A DNA stretch of 64,000 nucleotides from Liquorilactobacillus sucicola DSM 21376 = JCM 15457 (GTDB taxonomy: Bacteria; Bacillota; Bacilli; Lactobacillales; Lactobacillaceae), in assembly GCF_000612445.1 (NCBI RefSeq), contig NZ_BALC01000001.1:372001-436000 (forward strand), read 5' to 3'. Each line of letters begins with the position of its first letter. Positions within the stretch are counted from its first letter, which is position 1. The translations under genes and the position numbers were made by a program. This document shows positions 26,216 through 36,624 of this stretch, in pieces. The notes below the pieces were generated by a model. That model did not search any database. It worked only from the letters and a program-made list of their open reading frames with translations, and was not told the origin of the DNA.

Positions 26216-27049
26216 ATGAAGAGTAGCCAAGAAGAGATAGTGAATGATATCTATAACTTAATACTCAACCCTGCTACGCGTGCGTGGGAGCGTTCATTGC
26301 TAGTTAAGGCAAAAAACGCTCTTAGCACCAAACATGATTTTAGTGTCCAAATCGAAAAACTTGAAGTTGCACTACGTCCATTAGCCTTAAGAGACAATTT
26401 AACCCCAGATGTTATGGATCTTTACATGAAAATAACAGATGGACAAACGAAACGTTTCGACATCGCTAAGCACTACGCGGAAAACCTGCCGCAACGTGAG
26501 CGAGCCATTTTTGCAGGTGGGTGTTTTTGGTGTATGGTCGAGCCATTTGAAACAAGAAGAGGAATCATTTCAGTTCTTTCTGGCTATACAGGGGGCTATA
26601 CAGATAATCCCACATATGAACAAGTTATGGGCGGTTATACTGGACATGTTGAGGCGGTTGAAATCATTTTTGACCCGAAAATTATTCGGTATGAAGAGCT
26701 GGTTGAGCTTTATTGGAAGTTGACGGATCCAACAGATGGCCTTGGACAAGTTGCCGATCGCGGCAGTAATTATCGGCCAGTTATTTTTGTTGATAACGAA
26801 CAGCAGCGGCAAATTGCTGAAAAATCAAAGAAACGTCTGGCAAAATCACATCAGTATAAGCGGCCAATTGTTACAGCAATTGAAACTGCAGGTGTGTTTT
26901 GGCCAGCGGAAAACTTTCACCAGCAATTTTATAAAAAGAATCCTAAGAGGTACAAGCGGATGAAGCAAACACGACAGCAGTATTTAGCATTTCTAGCCCT
27001 TCAAAATAAAGTTTGGAGTGTTTTAAACAGGTTTAGGGGGAAGCGATGA
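26216..27049 (+). CDS. msrA: Peptide methionine-S-sulfoxide reductase with N-terminal extension
   Basis: A 277-residue MsrA, which reduces the S form of methionine sulfoxide. The catalytic motif is [13 protein letters not shown], with the first Cys as nucleophile, followed by [15 protein letters not shown] and [12 protein letters not shown]. Before it lies an extension of about 95 residues (including [19 protein letters not shown]) that most MsrAs lack and that seems typical of lactobacilli. The start is uncertain: ATG at 26216 fits relatives, and an in-frame ATG lies at 26198; neither has a strong ribosome site. Confidence 0.92.
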   Translation: MKSSQEEIVNDIYNLILNPATRAWERSLLVKAKNALSTKHDFSVQIEKLEVALRPLALRDNLTPDVMDLYMKITDGQTKRFDIAKHYAENLPQRERAIFAGGCFWCMVEPFETRRGIISVLSGYTGGYTDNPTYEQVMGGYTGHVEAVEIIFDPKIIRYEELVELYWKLTDPTDGLGQVADRGSNYRPVIFVDNEQQRQIAEKSKKRLAKSHQYKRPIVTAIETAGVFWPAENFHQQFYKKNPKRYKRMKQTRQQYLAFLALQNKVWSVLNRFRGKR

Positions 27050-27241
27050 AAGGCACTTCCTTTTGGAAATGATTAAAAAGCTCTTAACAGGTCAGAATCT
27101 TTTTTAGAAGTTGTTAAGTAAGTTAAGGGATACTGGTGAGCTTATCGACCAGTAGTGCTTTTTTTGTTACAGTATACTATGGGAGTGAGCTTTAGACGGA
27201 TGGATTCTTTATTATCCTCAAAGGGAGAAGGAAAAAAACAA

Positions 27242-27790
27242 ATGAGCAGACTGAAAGGTATTCGCTGGGGCTACTGGATACCGCTGGTTTTTATAGCAAC
27301 AATCTGTGCCCTTTTTGTGCGATCTTTTTTGATCGTTCCGCTTGAGATTGATGGGAATTCGATGGAACCGACGTTGCATTCGCGAGAAAAGGCACTCGTC
27401 CAGAATTTCGGTAGAATTCGACGTTTTGACGTTGTCATTATTAAAATGCCGGACGACAAGACGTATATTAAACGTGTGATAGGTATGCCAGGTGACACAC
27501 TCGCATACCGCAATGATAAATTGTATATAAATGGACAGCATATTAGAGAAAACTTTCTTAAACGCGTGATAAAGCAGGATTCCAATCAGACATACACGTC
27601 TGATTTTTCACTGAAAGAACTGACTGGGTCGAATCATGTTCCACAGGGGCAGTACTTTGTTTTAGGTGATAATCGAAGGATAAGTAAAGATTCGCGTACT
27701 TTTGGAACAGTTAAATCCAGTTGGGTGACCGGCAAAGCAATTATTGTTTATTGGCCACTATGGAACTTTAAATGGATAAGCAGAAATTAG
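27242..27790 (+). CDS. lepB: Signal peptidase I
   Basis: A 182-residue type I signal peptidase with one N-terminal membrane helix (about 11-28) and an extracellular catalytic domain. The nucleophile is Ser40 in IDGNSMEPTL and the general base Lys77 in TYIKRVIGMPGD. The late block YFVLGDNRRISKDSR is also present. It removes signal peptides from exported proteins. I chose ATG 27242 because GGGAGAAGG lies 11 bases upstream; the frame is open further upstream. It is followed by ylqF after 15 bases, the common lepB-ylqF-rnhB order. A second signal peptidase lies at 46.2 kb. Confidence 0.93.
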   Translation: MSRLKGIRWGYWIPLVFIATICALFVRSFLIVPLEIDGNSMEPTLHSREKALVQNFGRIRRFDVVIIKMPDDKTYIKRVIGMPGDTLAYRNDKLYINGQHIRENFLKRVIKQDSNQTYTSDFSLKELTGSNHVPQGQYFVLGDNRRISKDSRTFGTVKSSWVTGKAIIVYWPLWNFKWISRN

Positions 27791-27805
27791 GAGGAGAGCA
27801 GCAAA

Positions 27806-28657
27806 ATGACAGTTATACAGTGGTTTCCAGGGCATATGGCTAAAGCGTTGCGCCAAGTTAAGGAAAATATCAAGAAAGTTGATATTGTACTAGAATTGGT
27901 AGACGCACGTCTCCCAGAATCGTCACGCAATCCGCAGCTTTCTGAAATTCTGCAAAATAAGCCAAGTATTATTATTTTGACTAAAAAAGATTTGGCTAAT
28001 GCTGCAAAAACGAAAGAATGGGTTAATTATTATGAAGAAAATGGTAATCCAGCACTTGCGGTCAACAGCCTGAAAGATAGTTTAAAAAGTATAGAGCGAA
28101 AGATTACGCAGGTACTAAGTGCTAAATTAGCAACACAAAAAGAACGTGGCATTGTGCATAAGCGTATCCGAGTAATGTGTATTGGAATACCTAATGTGGG
28201 TAAATCGACTCTTTTAAATCATTTGGTCAAGAAAAATGTTGCACAAGTTGGGAACAAACCAGGGGTTACCAAAGCACAGCAATGGCTTAAAGCAGGGAAA
28301 AACTTAGTATTATTGGATACACCAGGAATTCTCTGGCCTAAATTTGAAGATCCACTTGTAGGCAAAAAGCTGGCCTTGACAGGCGCGATCAAGGATACGC
28401 TATACGCTAAAGATGATGTTGCACTCTATGCACTTGAATATTTTCTGGAAAACAGTTCGGAAAAACTGAAAGAGCGTTACCGTCTTGAAGAGGAAGATCT
28501 ACAAAAAACAACAGTTGATCTTTTGTTGGTGCTTACACAGAAAATGGGATTTAAGGATGACTATGACCGTGCCAGTGAGCGATTAATCTTAGAATGTCGT
28601 AAGGGAAAACTTGGAAGTTACACACTTGATGAAATTCCAGCGAAAACAGCAGAATGA
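27806..28657 (+). CDS. ylqF: Ribosome biogenesis GTPase YlqF/RbgA
   Basis: A 283-residue circularly permuted GTPase that helps the late assembly of the 50S subunit. The order of motifs is permuted as expected: G4 TKKD at 59-62, then G1 GIPNVGKS at 127-134, and G3 DTPG at 171-174. The N-terminal IQWFPGHMAKALRQ is the family signature. The C-terminal helical domain binds rRNA. It lies between lepB and rnhB with short gaps, as in Bacillus and lactobacilli. AGGAGGAG is the ribosome site. Confidence 0.95.
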   Translation: MTVIQWFPGHMAKALRQVKENIKKVDIVLELVDARLPESSRNPQLSEILQNKPSIIILTKKDLANAAKTKEWVNYYEENGNPALAVNSLKDSLKSIERKITQVLSAKLATQKERGIVHKRIRVMCIGIPNVGKSTLLNHLVKKNVAQVGNKPGVTKAQQWLKAGKNLVLLDTPGILWPKFEDPLVGKKLALTGAIKDTLYAKDDVALYALEYFLENSSEKLKERYRLEEEDLQKTTVDLLLVLTQKMGFKDDYDRASERLILECRKGKLGSYTLDEIPAKTAE

Positions 28658-28685
28658 TAGAATATGATATGCGAGAGTGAGAAAG

Positions 28686-29462
28686 ATGACTAGCAAATTG
28701 ACGATTTCAAAAATAAAGACGATCTTAAAGCAGAAACCGAGTCCAGAATTTATCAAAAAATTAACAAATGATCAGCGTAAAGGTGCACAAGCACAGTTAA
28801 AGAGCTACTTACGCAGGCTAGATAAGATTGAAAAAAGAAAAGTTTTATTTGAAGAACGCTTTTCTTTTGAAAAAGAATATTGGAATGAGGGCTTCTCTTA
28901 TGTTGCGGGAATAGATGAAGCTGGTCGAGGGCCACTTGCTGGCCCAGTTGTTGCAGCAGCAGTTATTCTACCGCATAATTTTGACTTGTTGGAAGTCAAT
29001 GATTCAAAACAGCTCTCGGCTGCTAAAAGAGAATATCTTTATGGAAAAATCTTAGAAAAAGCACTCGCTGTTGGGGTCGGTTTTGCTGATAACAAGCTAA
29101 TTGACGAAATCAACATCTATCAAGCGACACGCTCGGCCATGAAAGAGGCTGTTGCTGCTTTAACAATTCGACCGCAACAGTTGATTATAGATGCTATGCA
29201 AATTGAGACAGAGATTCCACAATTAAAGCTTATCAAGGCGGATGCAAGAAGTGTTAGTGTTGCAGCAGCAAGTATTATTGCCAAAGTTAGTCGTGATCAT
29301 CTGATGAGTTACTATGACACATTATATCCAGCGTACGATTTCAAGGACAACAAGGGATATGGAACTGCAAAACATCTCGGGGCACTAGCAGCTTATGGTG
29401 TAACTCCGATTCACCGCAAAACATTTGAGCCGATCAAATCAAAATTTGCGGAAGAAGCCTAA
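28686..29462 (+). CDS. rnhB: Ribonuclease HII
   Basis: A 258-residue RNase HII, which removes ribonucleotides and RNA from RNA-DNA hybrids. The first metal-binding motif is GIDEAGRGPLAGPVVAAAV near 75-93, followed by VNDSKQLS, then IDAM and SVAAASIIAKVSRDHLM. The N-terminal 70 residues are the usual substrate-binding extension. The ATG at 28686 has GAGAGTGAG before it and is preferred over the in-frame GTG nine bases earlier. It is cotranscribed with ylqF and dprA. Confidence 0.95.
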   Translation: MTSKLTISKIKTILKQKPSPEFIKKLTNDQRKGAQAQLKSYLRRLDKIEKRKVLFEERFSFEKEYWNEGFSYVAGIDEAGRGPLAGPVVAAAVILPHNFDLLEVNDSKQLSAAKREYLYGKILEKALAVGVGFADNKLIDEINIYQATRSAMKEAVAALTIRPQQLIIDAMQIETEIPQLKLIKADARSVSVAAASIIAKVSRDHLMSYYDTLYPAYDFKDNKGYGTAKHLGALAAYGVTPIHRKTFEPIKSKFAEEA

Positions 29463-29514
29463 TATTCTGACTTTTGCGTATTTTCAGGTAACTTATGCTT
29501 AAGGTGGGATTAGT

Positions 29515-30384
29515 GTGAAAGTACAAGAATTTATTGTCGCGCTGCATTTATGCAGACACATTGGAAGGCGGGATGTGCGACGAATCTGCCAATGGATATC
29601 AAGTCATGAAATGCGTATACCTGAGGAAAGTAAGCTCGATGAACTATTGGATTATCCTAACGTGAAAAAGGAGCTTTTTTGGCGTGAGTTTACAAGCTCT
29701 GCTCTACAAAAAAAGCTCGCACAAAACTTGTATTATAGCGCGGCAGTAACTATTATTGATGAAAAGTACCCGCAACAATTGTTAGAAACTTTTGACCCAC
29801 CGGCAGTTCTTTTTTACCAAGGCGATATGACATTGAGTAATTACGCAAAACTGCTTGCAATTGTGGGCGCACGTCAGAATAGTTCCTATGCGATTACGGT
29901 CTTGAAACAATTATTGCCAGAAACCATTTCTTCTGGTATTGTAACTCTGAGCGGGTTGGCACGAGGAGTTGATAGTCTTGTGCATAAATTAACAATGGGT
30001 TGTCATGGAAAAACAGTCGCTGTTATTGGAACTGGGATAGATATTGCTTATCCTAAGTTTAATGCCGCACTGCAGCAAAAAATTGGAACTGAGTGTCTTT
30101 TGATAACTGAGTATGGCCTTGGACAAGCACCTAGGCAGTATCACTTTCCCGCACGTAATAGAATTATTGCTGGATTGTGTCGCGGTGTACTAGTTATTGA
30201 GGCACGTCAGCGCAGTGGTAGTTTAATAACTGCTAACCTTGCATTGCAGGAGAATCGCAATGTTCTAGCAGTACCAGGAGCAATTAGTGCCCCGCTGTCG
30301 ATGGGGACAAACGAACTGCTTTTGGCAGGTGCGAAACCCGTTTTAAATGCTAGACACATCATTGAAGAATTTGATTATACTTGA
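29515..30384 (+). CDS. dprA: DNA-processing protein DprA
   Basis: A 289-residue DprA/Smf protein, which loads RecA on incoming single-stranded DNA during transformation. The N-terminal helical domain is followed by the Rossmann-like core with AIVGARQNSSYA, TLSGLARGVDSLVH, VIGTGIDIAYPKFN and HFPARNRIIAGL. The residue pattern ARQRSGSLITANLALQ with VLAVPGAISAPLSMGTN closes the fold. It lacks a C-terminal winged-helix domain, as in many Firmicutes. The start is GTG at 29515 with AAGGTGGG upstream. topA follows after 74 bases. Confidence 0.94.
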   Translation: MKVQEFIVALHLCRHIGRRDVRRICQWISSHEMRIPEESKLDELLDYPNVKKELFWREFTSSALQKKLAQNLYYSAAVTIIDEKYPQQLLETFDPPAVLFYQGDMTLSNYAKLLAIVGARQNSSYAITVLKQLLPETISSGIVTLSGLARGVDSLVHKLTMGCHGKTVAVIGTGIDIAYPKFNAALQQKIGTECLLITEYGLGQAPRQYHFPARNRIIAGLCRGVLVIEARQRSGSLITANLALQENRNVLAVPGAISAPLSMGTNELLLAGAKPVLNARHIIEEFDYT

Positions 30385-30458
30385 CAAATGTTAATCACAT
30401 GACCTAAGATAATTAGCGATTTTTACAATTTGAAAATGTGAATAAAGGAGTTTGGTAA

Positions 30459-32557
30459 ATGCCAAAGATCCAGAGAAAAAAAACGAAGAGAAAAACAAAG
30501 AAGAAATTAGTGATTGTGGAATCACCTTCAAAAGCAAAAACGATCGAAAAATATTTAGGGTCGCGTTATAAGGTAATGGCCAGTTTAGGGCATATTCGCG
30601 ACTTACCCAAGAGTACGATGGGAGTTGATGTGGAAAATGATTACGCGCCGCATTATATTTCTATCAGAGGTAAGGGCGACATCATAAAAGAGTTGCGCAA
30701 AGAGGCCAAAAAAGCGGATAGTGTTTATCTTGCAGCCGATCCCGATCGTGAAGGAGAAGCAATTGCATGGCATTTGTCATATCTGTTGGGATTGGATACT
30801 GATGATAAAAATCGGGTTGTATTTAATGAAATAACAAAGGATGCTGTCAAAAATGCGTTCAAGACACCACGAACTATTGATATGAATCTTGTTGATGCAC
30901 AACAGGCGCGTCGTATTTTAGATCGTTTGGTCGGATACTCGATCAGCCATTATTGTGGTCTAAGATAAAGAAGGGGTTGAGTGCCGGTCGTGTGCAGTCG
31001 ATTGCTTTAAATTTAATCATAAAACGCGAAAAAGAGATTCGTGAATTCAAACCGGAAGAGTACTGGACGATAGACTCGCAGTTTAAAGCAGGTCGCTCCA
31101 AGTTTGATGCAAGTTTTTATGGGTATAAGGGTAAAAAAATGGCTCTTCATAATAATGATGATGTCGTTAAAATAATGCAGAAATTAGAACAAGACAAACC
31201 GTTCAAAATTACACGTGTTGAACGCAAAGAACGCAAGCGATTTCCTGCATTGCCGTTTACAACGAGTACAATGCAGCAAGTTGCTAACAATGCGCTGCGG
31301 TTCAGGACGCAAAAAACGATGATGGTCGCTCAGCAACTGTATGAAGGCATTAATATCGGCAAAGGCGGTGTGGTCGGGTTGATTACCTATATGCGTACGG
31401 ATTCGACCCGTATTTCATCGCTTGCTAAGCATGAAACAGCTTCTTTTATTCATGAGAGCTATGGGGCTGAATATGCTGCAATTAAACCGCGTAAAGGGAA
31501 ACTGGCTGAAGGAGCGCAGGATGCGCATGAGGCTATTCGTCCATCGTCTGTCTTGCGAACTCCGGATTCGCTGAAAGATTATTTGAACAAAGATCAGCTA
31601 AAACTTTACACTTTGATTTGGTCACGTTTTGTGGCAAGTCAGATGACACCGGCTATCTCTGATACGATGAGTGTCAATATTGAGCAAAATGAAGTTCTCT
31701 ACCGTGCGAAGGGCTCGAAAATGAAGTTTCCGGGTTTCACAAAAGTTTATGCTGAAAGTAAGAAAAAAGACAATGAGCTTCCAGAACTTAAGCAAGATGA
31801 TGAAGTTTTGATGGTAAAAAATCAGCCAAATCAGCATTTTACGTTACCGCCAGCCCGATATAGCGAAGCCACTCTAATAAAGACATTGGAAGAAAATGGT
31901 GTAGGACGGCCTTCAACTTATGCACCAACCTTAGCCACTATTCAAAAGAGGTATTATGTCAAGCTCGTTTCACGGAAATTTGAGCCAACGGAGCTAGGGG
32001 AAATTGTTAATGAAATGATTGAAAAATGTTTCCCTGATATTTTAAATGTTGATTTTACTGCACAGTTAGAAGATCATTTAGATGAGATCGAAGAGGGAAA
32101 GCAAAAGTGGGTCAAAGTTGTCGATAGTTTTTATCAACCATTTTCAAAAGAAGTTGTGGCAGCTGATGCTAAGTTGGCTAAAGTGCGCATCAAAGATGAA
32201 CCTGCAGGGATTAATTGCGATGTGTGCGGGGCTCCTTTGGTTATCAAGTTGGGGCGCTATGGCAAGTTCTATGCTTGTAGTCGTTTCCCAGATTGTCATA
32301 ACACCAAACCAATCATTAAGGAAATCGGTGTTACATGTCCAATATGTCATAAGGGTGAAGTAGTTGAACGCAAGTCTAAAAAGAATCGGATTTTCTATGG
32401 ATGTTCACGGTATCCAGACTGTGATTTTGTTTCTTGGGATAAGCCGGTTGGGCGTGACTGTCCTAAATGTAATCATTATTTGATTGAAAAGAAAACCAAA
32501 AAGGGTAAACAGGTCAAATGCAGTAACTGCGATTATGAAGAAGAGATTCAAAAGTAG
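30459..32557 (+). CDS. topA: DNA topoisomerase I, frameshifted in this sequence
   Basis: A type IA topoisomerase of about 699 residues split into two overlapping frames. The Toprim domain ([35 protein letters not shown]) is in the first. The second has the active-site Tyr in [11 protein letters not shown] and three Cys4 zinc ribbons at the end (starting [24 protein letters not shown]). The break is near 30947: AGCCATTATTGTGG needs one extra C to read [19 protein letters not shown], the normal family sequence. Because topA is normally needed for growth, I take this as a sequencing or assembly error. The ribosome site is AAAGGAG. Confidence 0.92.
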
Positions 32558-32670
32558 TACTTGCTGTAATACTCATAAAATTGTTTTAGTTCTTTCTAAG
32601 ATTAACGTTAATAGTATACTGACCTCTATTTTTTATGCTAAAGTAAAAGCATTAGAGTGGAGGTTTTTTG

Positions 32671-33569
32671 ATGGAGCAAAATTGGATCAAAGAATTTAAA
32701 CAATATTTAGTGATTGAAAGACAATACTCAGATGAGACACTGAAAGCTTATTCTGAAGATATCCAACTGTTTTGTGATTTTTTGCAGGAAAGCGGCAGCA
32801 GCACGTCTTTCGGAGAAATCAAGCGGCTTGATGTACATGCGTATATGAATTTTCTTTATGACAAACAGTATCAAACTACGACAATCTCGCGTATGGTCTC
32901 GAGCTTGCGATCACTCTATCATTTCCTTGAAAAAAATGGATATGTCACTAATAATCCTTTTTCTTATGTACAGCTGAAAAGACACCCGCGTGCTTTACCG
33001 CGCTTTTTTTATGAAAAAGAAATGCAGGCACTTTTTGATGCAACACAAGGTGACGATCCCATGATTATCCGCGATAATGCTTTGCTAGAGGCTCTATATG
33101 CCACAGGGATGCGTGTCAGTGAATGTACTGGTTTGACATTGGAAGCAATCGACAGCGAGGTGCGAGCGATGCTGCTGCACGGTAAGGGCAGTAAGGACGC
33201 TATGTACCCTATGGCAGATATTGTCAACGGGCACTTGATCGCTATTTTCAGGAAACAAGAACACCACTGCTTGAAAAATATCATAAAGACCATGATTATG
33301 TTTTTATTAATCATTATGGTGACCCGTTGACAGCAGCAGGAGTTACCTATATTTTGAAACAAATTGTTAAGAGAAGCAGCCTTACGACTGAGATTCATCC
33401 TCATGAGATTCGCCATACTTTTGCGACACATTTGATGAGTAATGGAGCTGATTTGAGGGCTGTTCAGGAATTGTTGGGGCATAGCAGTTTATCGACAACG
33501 CAGATATACACTCATGTTACCAAGGAACATTTACAAAATGACTATCGTAAGTTTTTTCCACGCGCTTAA
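32671..33569 (+). CDS. xerC: Tyrosine recombinase XerC, frameshifted in this sequence
   Basis: Together two frames encode a 299-residue tyrosine recombinase that resolves chromosome dimers. The N-terminal SAM-like domain spans about 1-90. The catalytic residues are R in [10 protein letters not shown] in LHGKGSKD, H-x-x-R in [14 protein letters not shown] in [13 protein letters not shown] and the final Tyr. The frame breaks near 33198, where GGACGCTATG needs one extra C to read [18 protein letters not shown]. It lies just after topA and before hslVU, the codV position of Bacillus. Relatives often have trmFO in between; it is absent here. The ribosome site is GGAGG. Confidence 0.9.
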
Positions 33570-33633
33570 AGTCGTGGGCAACTGCTCAAAGAAGAATAAA
33601 CCAAGCAGTTGAATTGAAGGAGGATATTATATA

Positions 33634-34179
33634 ATGGCAGGAGTATCATTTCACGCAACGACAATTTGCGCAGTTCGGCATAATGGACATATGGCAATGG
33701 CTGGAGACGGACAGGTCACAATGGGAGAAAAAGTTATTATGAAAGGAACAGCACGCAAAGTTCGGCGCATCTATAATGATCAGGTCGTTGTCGGCTTTGC
33801 AGGAAGTGTCGCAGATGCCTTTAACCTTGAAGAAAGATTTGAGAAAAAATTAAGTGAGTATAGCGGCAATTTACCTCGGGCAGCAGTCGAACTTGCACAG
33901 GAGTGGCGTAGTGATCAAGCTTTACAAAAACTTGAAGCACTGTTGATAGTGATGGATAAGAAAGATCTTCTGATGGTTTCTGGAAGTGGTGAGGTAATTG
34001 AACCAGATGACGATATTTTAGCAATTGGTTCTGGCGGAAATTATGCTTTATCCGCTGCAAAGGCAATGAAGGCTCACGCAGAGGAAATGTCAGCGGGTGA
34101 GATTGCTAAGGCAGCTATCAACATTGCGGGTGATATCGATATATTCACAAATCATAACGTTATTGCAGAAGAACTGTGA
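33634..34179 (+). CDS. hslV: HslV (ClpQ) protease subunit
   Basis: A 181-residue proteasome-like peptidase of the HslUV complex. The core [43 protein letters not shown] and [15 protein letters not shown] is typical. In many HslVs the catalytic Thr follows the initiator Met directly, and in Bacillus ClpQ a Ser does. Here there are eight residues (MAGVSFHA) before the Thr pair, with Ser at position 5, so processing or a Ser/Thr exposed by another route would be needed. The start ATG has AAGGAGG. It is followed by hslU 32 bases later. Confidence 0.93.
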   Translation: MAGVSFHATTICAVRHNGHMAMAGDGQVTMGEKVIMKGTARKVRRIYNDQVVVGFAGSVADAFNLEERFEKKLSEYSGNLPRAAVELAQEWRSDQALQKLEALLIVMDKKDLLMVSGSGEVIEPDDDILAIGSGGNYALSAAKAMKAHAEEMSAGEIAKAAINIAGDIDIFTNHNVIAEEL

Positions 34180-34211
34180 TTTTCTAAAGCAAACTAGAGA
34201 GGAACCTTTAT

Positions 34212-35633
34212 ATGAATTCAAGTGATAAAACACCAAAACAAATTGTTTCAGACTTAAATAATTATGTTATCGGCCAAGACAAAGCGAAAAAGGCAATTGC
34301 AGTTGCTTTGCGTAATCGTTATCGGCGAATGCAGCTTTACGGTGAGATGCAAGAAGAAATAACACCTAAAAATGTTCTGATGATTGGTCCAACTGGAGTC
34401 GGAAAAACTGAAATCGCACGTCGTCTTGCTAAAATCGTTGATGCGCCATTTATAAAGGTTGAAGCAACGAAATTCACAGAAGTTGGCTATGTAGGACGTG
34501 ATGTCGAGTCAATGGTACGCGATTTAGTTGAAGTTGCTTACAAAATGGAAGAAGAGGAGCAATTTAAGCAAGTTAAATCACAGGCTGCTCAAAGAGCAAA
34601 CAAGCGCTTGGTGAAACTACTAGTACCTGCCAAAAAGAAAGAACAGCGAAAAAGTAATGAGCAACAGAATTTTATGAAAATGTTGCAGGATATGCAGAAT
34701 GGCAAAATGCCTAATATCGGCAATGCACAGCCAGTTGAAGAGGAAGTTACGGATCAAGTGCGTGATGAAAGACTTTCAGTCAGTGAACAGCTTAATCGCG
34801 GTTTGCTTGAAAATCAGGAAGTTACGATCTCAATGGATGATCCAACTCAAAAAAATAAATACCAAAACAATATGCTGGGGCAGATGGGTATTGACCTGAA
34901 TGATACATTGGGTGCTTTGACTCCCAAAAAGAAAGTCAAGAGGACGATGACCGTTGCTGAGGCGCGCGAAGTGCTAACACGTGAGGAATCTGCAAAGTTA
35001 GTTAATGAAGCTGACATAGCTGATTTAGCAGTTAAACGAGCTGAAAATACGGGAATTATTTTTATCGACGAAATTGATAAGATTACATCTAAATCGCAAA
35101 AAAACAGCGGCGAAGTATCACGTGAAGGTGTCCAGCGGGATATTTTACCGATTGTTGAAGGCTCGCAGATTCAAACTAAATATGGTCTTTTAGATACTGA
35201 TCATATTCTTTTTATCGCTTCGGGTGCCTTTCATGAAAGTAAACCAAGTGATCTGATTGCTGAATTACAAGGAAGGTTCCCTATCAGAGTAGAGCTAGAT
35301 GATCTTCGGGTTGAAGATTTTGTCAAAATATTAACTGAGCCAAGCAACGCGCTTGTTAAGCAGTACATTGCTTTAATCGGAACTGATAATATCAAAGTGA
35401 CTTTCACTATCGAAGCTATTCAAAAGATTTCAGAGATTGCTTTTCAGGTCAATCATGAAACGGAAAACATTGGAGCCCGCCGTCTGCACACCATTTTAGA
35501 AAAGCTGCTTGAAGATTTGCTTTATGAGGGGCCTGACATGCAGATGGGTGATATAACCATCACAGAAGCCTATGTCGATCAAAAAATCGGTAATATTGTT
35601 AAAAACAAGGACCTCAGCCAATATATTTTATAG
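34212..35633 (+). CDS. hslU: HslU (ClpY) ATPase subunit
   Basis: A 473-residue AAA+ unfoldase that feeds proteins to HslV. Walker A is GPTGVGKT at 59-66, preceded by the N-terminal IVSDLNNYVIGQDKAKKAIA. A variable I-domain lies between about 110 and 250 (Gln/Lys-rich). Walker B is IIFIDEIDKI, with sensor FIASGAFHESKPSDLIAELQ (an exact family block) and the C-terminal LEDLLYEGPDM and QYIL, the latter being the tail that docks into HslV. In Bacillus codY follows; here a terminator and plsY on the other strand follow. Confidence 0.95.
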   Translation: MNSSDKTPKQIVSDLNNYVIGQDKAKKAIAVALRNRYRRMQLYGEMQEEITPKNVLMIGPTGVGKTEIARRLAKIVDAPFIKVEATKFTEVGYVGRDVESMVRDLVEVAYKMEEEEQFKQVKSQAAQRANKRLVKLLVPAKKKEQRKSNEQQNFMKMLQDMQNGKMPNIGNAQPVEEEVTDQVRDERLSVSEQLNRGLLENQEVTISMDDPTQKNKYQNNMLGQMGIDLNDTLGALTPKKKVKRTMTVAEAREVLTREESAKLVNEADIADLAVKRAENTGIIFIDEIDKITSKSQKNSGEVSREGVQRDILPIVEGSQIQTKYGLLDTDHILFIASGAFHESKPSDLIAELQGRFPIRVELDDLRVEDFVKILTEPSNALVKQYIALIGTDNIKVTFTIEAIQKISEIAFQVNHETENIGARRLHTILEKLLEDLLYEGPDMQMGDITITEAYVDQKIGNIVKNKDLSQYIL

Positions 35634-35726
35634 AGAAACAAAAAAGTTTAATGCGATATCTCTCATTATGGGATGAGGGGGATGCTGTGCTCTGAAATAG
35701 AGCCTGCGGTTAACTTTTTTCAAAAT

Positions 35727-35764
35727 AAAAAGCAGCGAACGTTTTGGCGTTTCACTGCTTTTTA
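35727..35764. terminator. Bidirectional terminator between hslU and plsY
   Basis: AAAAGCAGCGAACG pairs with CGTTTCACTGCTTTT over a short loop, with one small mismatch, and T-runs occur on both strands. Confidence 0.75.
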
Positions 35765-35772
35765 TATGCGTG

Positions 35773-36402
35773 TTATTTTTTCTGCTTTTGTTTTTTCTTT
35801 TTTCTAGCGTAAACAAGACCAAAATGCACTAGATTCTCGTTACCATTGCGAATACGTTTGAGATTTCCTTTGTGTCGATAGAACACAAAAATCGTCAAAA
35901 TAAGAGCAATAATCGTCAAGAAGGGATCATGGAAGCAGAATGACAAAAGCGTAATTAAAGTCATCCCGACCATGCTGGCAACACTTACCATGCTAGATAA
36001 ATAAAGTGAGGTTAGGAAGATAATCCACGCAACGATAAAGAAAATTGGGCTATAAGCAAGCAAGATACCAGCGCTTGTTGCGACTGCTTTCCCACCTCGA
36101 AAACGTGCGAAGATTGGGAAGACATGTCCTATAACTGCAGCGCACCCAATCAACAAAACATTAATATGGACATCGAACAGGTAAGGTTGACAAGCAGCCA
36201 GCGTCCCCTTTAACATATCCATTAGCAAAACGATAAAACCGGCTTTTTTCCCAAGAACGCGAAATGTATTCGTTGTACCGGTATTTCCGCTGCCAAATTC
36301 ACGGATATCCATTTTGTAGAAAATCTTGCCGATCCACACGCCAGATGGAATTGAGCCTAATAAATAGGCGATTACTAACATTATGATGATAGTAGAGTTC
36401 AC
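35773..36402 (-). CDS. plsY: Acyl-phosphate glycerol-3-phosphate acyltransferase PlsY
   Basis: A 209-residue membrane enzyme with about five helices that adds an acyl group from acyl-phosphate to glycerol 3-phosphate, the first step of phospholipid synthesis. The motifs are [13 protein letters not shown] near the start, [19 protein letters not shown], and the [15 protein letters not shown] block. The tail is Lys-rich ([10 protein letters not shown]). AAGGAGG lies before the ATG. The divergent arrangement with parE-parC is common in Lactobacillales and Bacillales. Confidence 0.94.
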   Translation of the reverse strand: MNSTIIIMLVIAYLLGSIPSGVWIGKIFYKMDIREFGSGNTGTTNTFRVLGKKAGFIVLLMDMLKGTLAACQPYLFDVHINVLLIGCAAVIGHVFPIFARFRGGKAVATSAGILLAYSPIFFIVAWIIFLTSLYLSSMVSVASMVGMTLITLLSFCFHDPFLTIIALILTIFVFYRHKGNLKRIRNGNENLVHFGLVYARKKKKQKQKK

Positions 36403-36624
36403 ACTGGATTGACCTCCTTAGGTTAATACGATTTATTTTAGCACTGTTTATACCACCGCTTCAAATCATTTTTTTGTGCTATGCTTATTACTGATATAAA
36501 ACATTTGCATAAATGCTACTTTACATTTTTTAACTTGAGGGTTTATGATATTTAAGTCACAATTTAAAAACATAAAACAAAATTTATTTAAATAATACTC
36601 CAAAAACAGAAGGGGTTTGAATTC

